NCBI GenBank assembly: GCA_905372565.1
Contig: CAJPPK010000003.1
Span: 73,897 to 137,896, forward strand
Source of the DNA: an uncultured Porphyromonas sp.
Lineage (GTDB): Bacteria; Bacteroidota; Bacteroidia; Bacteroidales; Porphyromonadaceae
Length of the DNA stretch: 64,000 nucleotides
Direction: 5' to 3'
The translations under genes were made by a program, and so were the position numbers. Below the pieces are notes generated by a model. That model was given only the letters and a program-made list of their open reading frames with translations, ran no database searches and was not told where the DNA came from. This document shows positions 63,601 through 64,000 of this stretch, piece after piece (the first letter of the stretch is position 1; each line of letters opens with the position of its first letter).

Positions 63601-63754
63601 AACCGAGCTACTTATTGATAGCGACCACATGGGACTGGGGTGCTACAATAGCTGGGGGCATCTTCCCCAAGAGCGTTTCCTGCTTCCGTTGGATAGGACT
63701 TACACGCTTCGTCTGCTCTTTACGCCTCGCTTACCTCTTCGCCCCCGACGTTAG
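60659..63754 (+). CDS. Secreted GH2 beta-galactosidase
   Basis: A 1031-residue LacZ-type enzyme with a signal peptide (about 1-22), so probably periplasmic. Domains in order: sugar-binding N-terminal domain (about 60-235), immunoglobulin-like domain (about 235-340), TIM barrel (about 340-640) and a C-terminal beta-gal small chain. Acid/base Glu462 in SLGNEAGNGSNF and nucleophile Glu524 in IQCEYAHAMGNSEGG are present; RTSHYPNDDYWYELCDRYG and FIWDFADQGL match. It follows rfbB by 37 bases with no terminator, so it may be transcribed with the rhamnose genes. Expected to cleave terminal beta-linked galactose from host or dietary glycans. Confidence 0.94.
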   Translation: MKKSRFLLSLLCLMVSTMGWGREKSLAPWRDPAVNGVNRLPMCADYFAFQSGEEATTKEHSSRYLSLNGPWHFLWVRHAEDRPRDFDALRLEDRSWATIPVPGIWELHGYGAPLYANAVYAWHNQFKNDPPVVPLRENHVGSYRRRILIPSTWRGKRIIAHFGAVSSSLTLAVNGREVGYSEDSKLPAEFDITPYVRFGEENLLAFQVFRWVDGTYLECQDFWRLSGVARDCYLYARSPQRIEDVQLVADLDTLHYQTGLLLLKLQKTSANLPVSLTLRDAEGKICLQRKSVTASSLQLELPSVRPWSAEDPYRYTLELETADEVIRQPIGFRNVRVAGGQLLFNGQPILLKGVNRHEMDPDGGYYVSRERMLQDVRLMKELNINAVRTSHYPNDDYWYELCDRYGIYVVSEANLESHGMGYGKESLAHRADFLSAHLERNERQVARLFNHPSILIWSLGNEAGNGSNFREAYRRVKALDPSRPVQYERSGKENTDIFCPMYRKPNEIIRYLESDPKMPLIQCEYAHAMGNSEGGFEEYWELIRKYPQYQGGFIWDFADQGLRWKRPDGRTFFAYGGDFNRYDYSDNNFLNNGLVSPDRHPNPHAEEVRYVQQSIRPTLLDARTGRLVIYNEYFFTDLSRYALRWELSVAGKAIESGSLDLPAIAPQRTDTLCLPYHFPEVSPEEEVTLQLFFTLRQSDGLLPAGQEVAREQFVLQEGKLPALSLAQGGKLSKPRLQTHDTHYYIVEGEDWRIDVDRHTGFISRYEVGGQSFLLEGQALQPNFWRAPTDNDMGAGLQQKYAPWRKPTYQLASLKTLPAGDSLLTIQADYLLSDLGAKLCLTYTVDALGTLRYEQVLVPDTARRVPNFFRFGVRLALPPTMNQLAYYGRGPMENYPDRKASQHLGYYVSEVSSQYYPYLRPQETGLKSDLSFFCVLDAGGRGLEVRSDKRFYASALDRSLDALDGFPEKGQAHGELIPPSDRTELLIDSDHMGLGCYNSWGHLPQERFLLPLDRTYTLRLLFTPRLPLRPRR

Positions 63755-63796
63755 GGGAGGGGATAGTACGGTGAAAGTCTCCCTCTTATTCTTATT

Positions 63797-63846
63797 CTGA
63801 CAAGACCCTCGGCGAAAACTTGCCGAAGGTCTTGTCAGTTTTTTGT
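63797..63846 (+). terminator. Terminator after the GH2 gene
   Basis: A 17-bp inverted repeat with one mismatch (63797-63813 with 63822-63838) is followed by a T run. Confidence 0.9.
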
Positions 63847-63876
63847 GGGTGGGGGGATGGTTTTGATGGGTAGCTA

Positions 63877-63981
63877 CTATATTGGGGAGGGGGATTACTA
63901 TATACGTAATGGGTCGGTTGGTATATACGTAACCGCTGTGTCGGGATATACGTAATCGGGGTGTTGCTATATACGTAATCA
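63877..63981. repeat. Array B3: ATATACGTAATCG, 23-bp period, at the right edge
   Basis: Cores start at 63900, 63923, 63946 and 63969, an exact 23-base period, with a degenerate copy at 63879 (21 bases before the first). The cores carry CGT where B1 carries CCC. The 10-base spacers differ. It starts 125 bases after the GH2 stop. The gene beyond the window edge is unknown. Confidence 0.9.
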
Positions 63982-64000
63982 GGGTATTCCTGCTGACATA

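Overview
The window looks like chromosome of a Bacteroidales bacterium, most likely Porphyromonas or a close relative (an inference from gene content, not a database match). The evidence is the Bacteroidetes-type promoter elements (TAnnTTTG -7 boxes, several with a TTTG/TTG -33 box 19-20 bases upstream), the near absence of Shine-Dalgarno sequences, a PPi-dependent phosphofructokinase, Bacteroidetes families (DUF4837, DUF2851, DUF4105, DUF3256, DUF4476), a TonB-receptor-like barrel, a quinol-type NO reductase and AhpC/AhpF. I see no rRNA, tRNA, insertion sequence, prophage or CRISPR. The window is housekeeping chromosome with 42 protein genes.

Layout. 0-5 kb: the 3' end of lptB, then pfp, and a secreted GH95 fucosidase on the minus strand. 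5.4-11.5 kb: a tripartite RND efflux operon (tolC-like, adaptor, pump) ending in a PII-like gene. 11.9-15 kb: tonB, then a lemA-TPM pair. 15.3-25.5 kb: a minus-strand DNA-metabolism region with a RecB/AddA-like helicase-nuclease, pdxA, a DUF4837 lipoprotein, dinD, a Pif1-like helicase and holA. 25.6-28.8 kb: an orphan HsdR-N-like protein, DUF2851 and a YeiH-family membrane protein. 28.8-35.1 kb: secA, an alkaline-phosphatase-superfamily protein that seems to lack its metal ligands, and DUF4105. 35.5-43.6 kb: a seven-gene minus-strand run (lptF/G-like, ribBA, guaB, miaA, kdsA, DUF3256, coiled-coil protein). 44-50 kb: a BamE-like/DUF4476 lipoprotein, an outer-membrane barrel, ahpF and ahpC. 50.6-57 kb: qNOR, a 657-base AT-rich divergent region, a Tyr/Gly/Trp-rich secreted protein, a FadL-like porin and a Bax-inhibitor-1 family protein. 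57.2-63.8 kb: the dTDP-rhamnose genes rfbACDB followed by a GH2 beta-galactosidase.

How the genes fit together. Much of the window serves the Gram-negative envelope: LPS transport (lptB, lptF/G), Kdo and rhamnose synthesis, SecA export, TonB and outer-membrane barrels. Two secreted glycosidases point to use of host-type glycans. AhpC/AhpF and qNOR are defences of an anaerobe against peroxide and NO.

The most unusual signal is intergenic. Nine arrays of short repeats occur in 64 kb. Each has about four copies (2-5) of a 10-14 base core at an exact 22- or 23-base period, with spacers that mostly differ. They fall into four families: A = palindrome ACGTATACGT, 22 bp; B = ATATACCCAACCG / ATATACGTAATCG, 23 bp; C = ACTACTGTTGCCCC, 23 bp, with a fixed end motif; D = AAGGTAGACCTT, 22 bp. 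All eight arrays with a visible neighbour lie about 105-215 bases upstream of a start codon, and none lies between convergent genes. This may be an undescribed regulatory or architectural repeat system, or a relative of the 22-23 bp intergenic minisatellites that I recall being reported in P. gingivalis.
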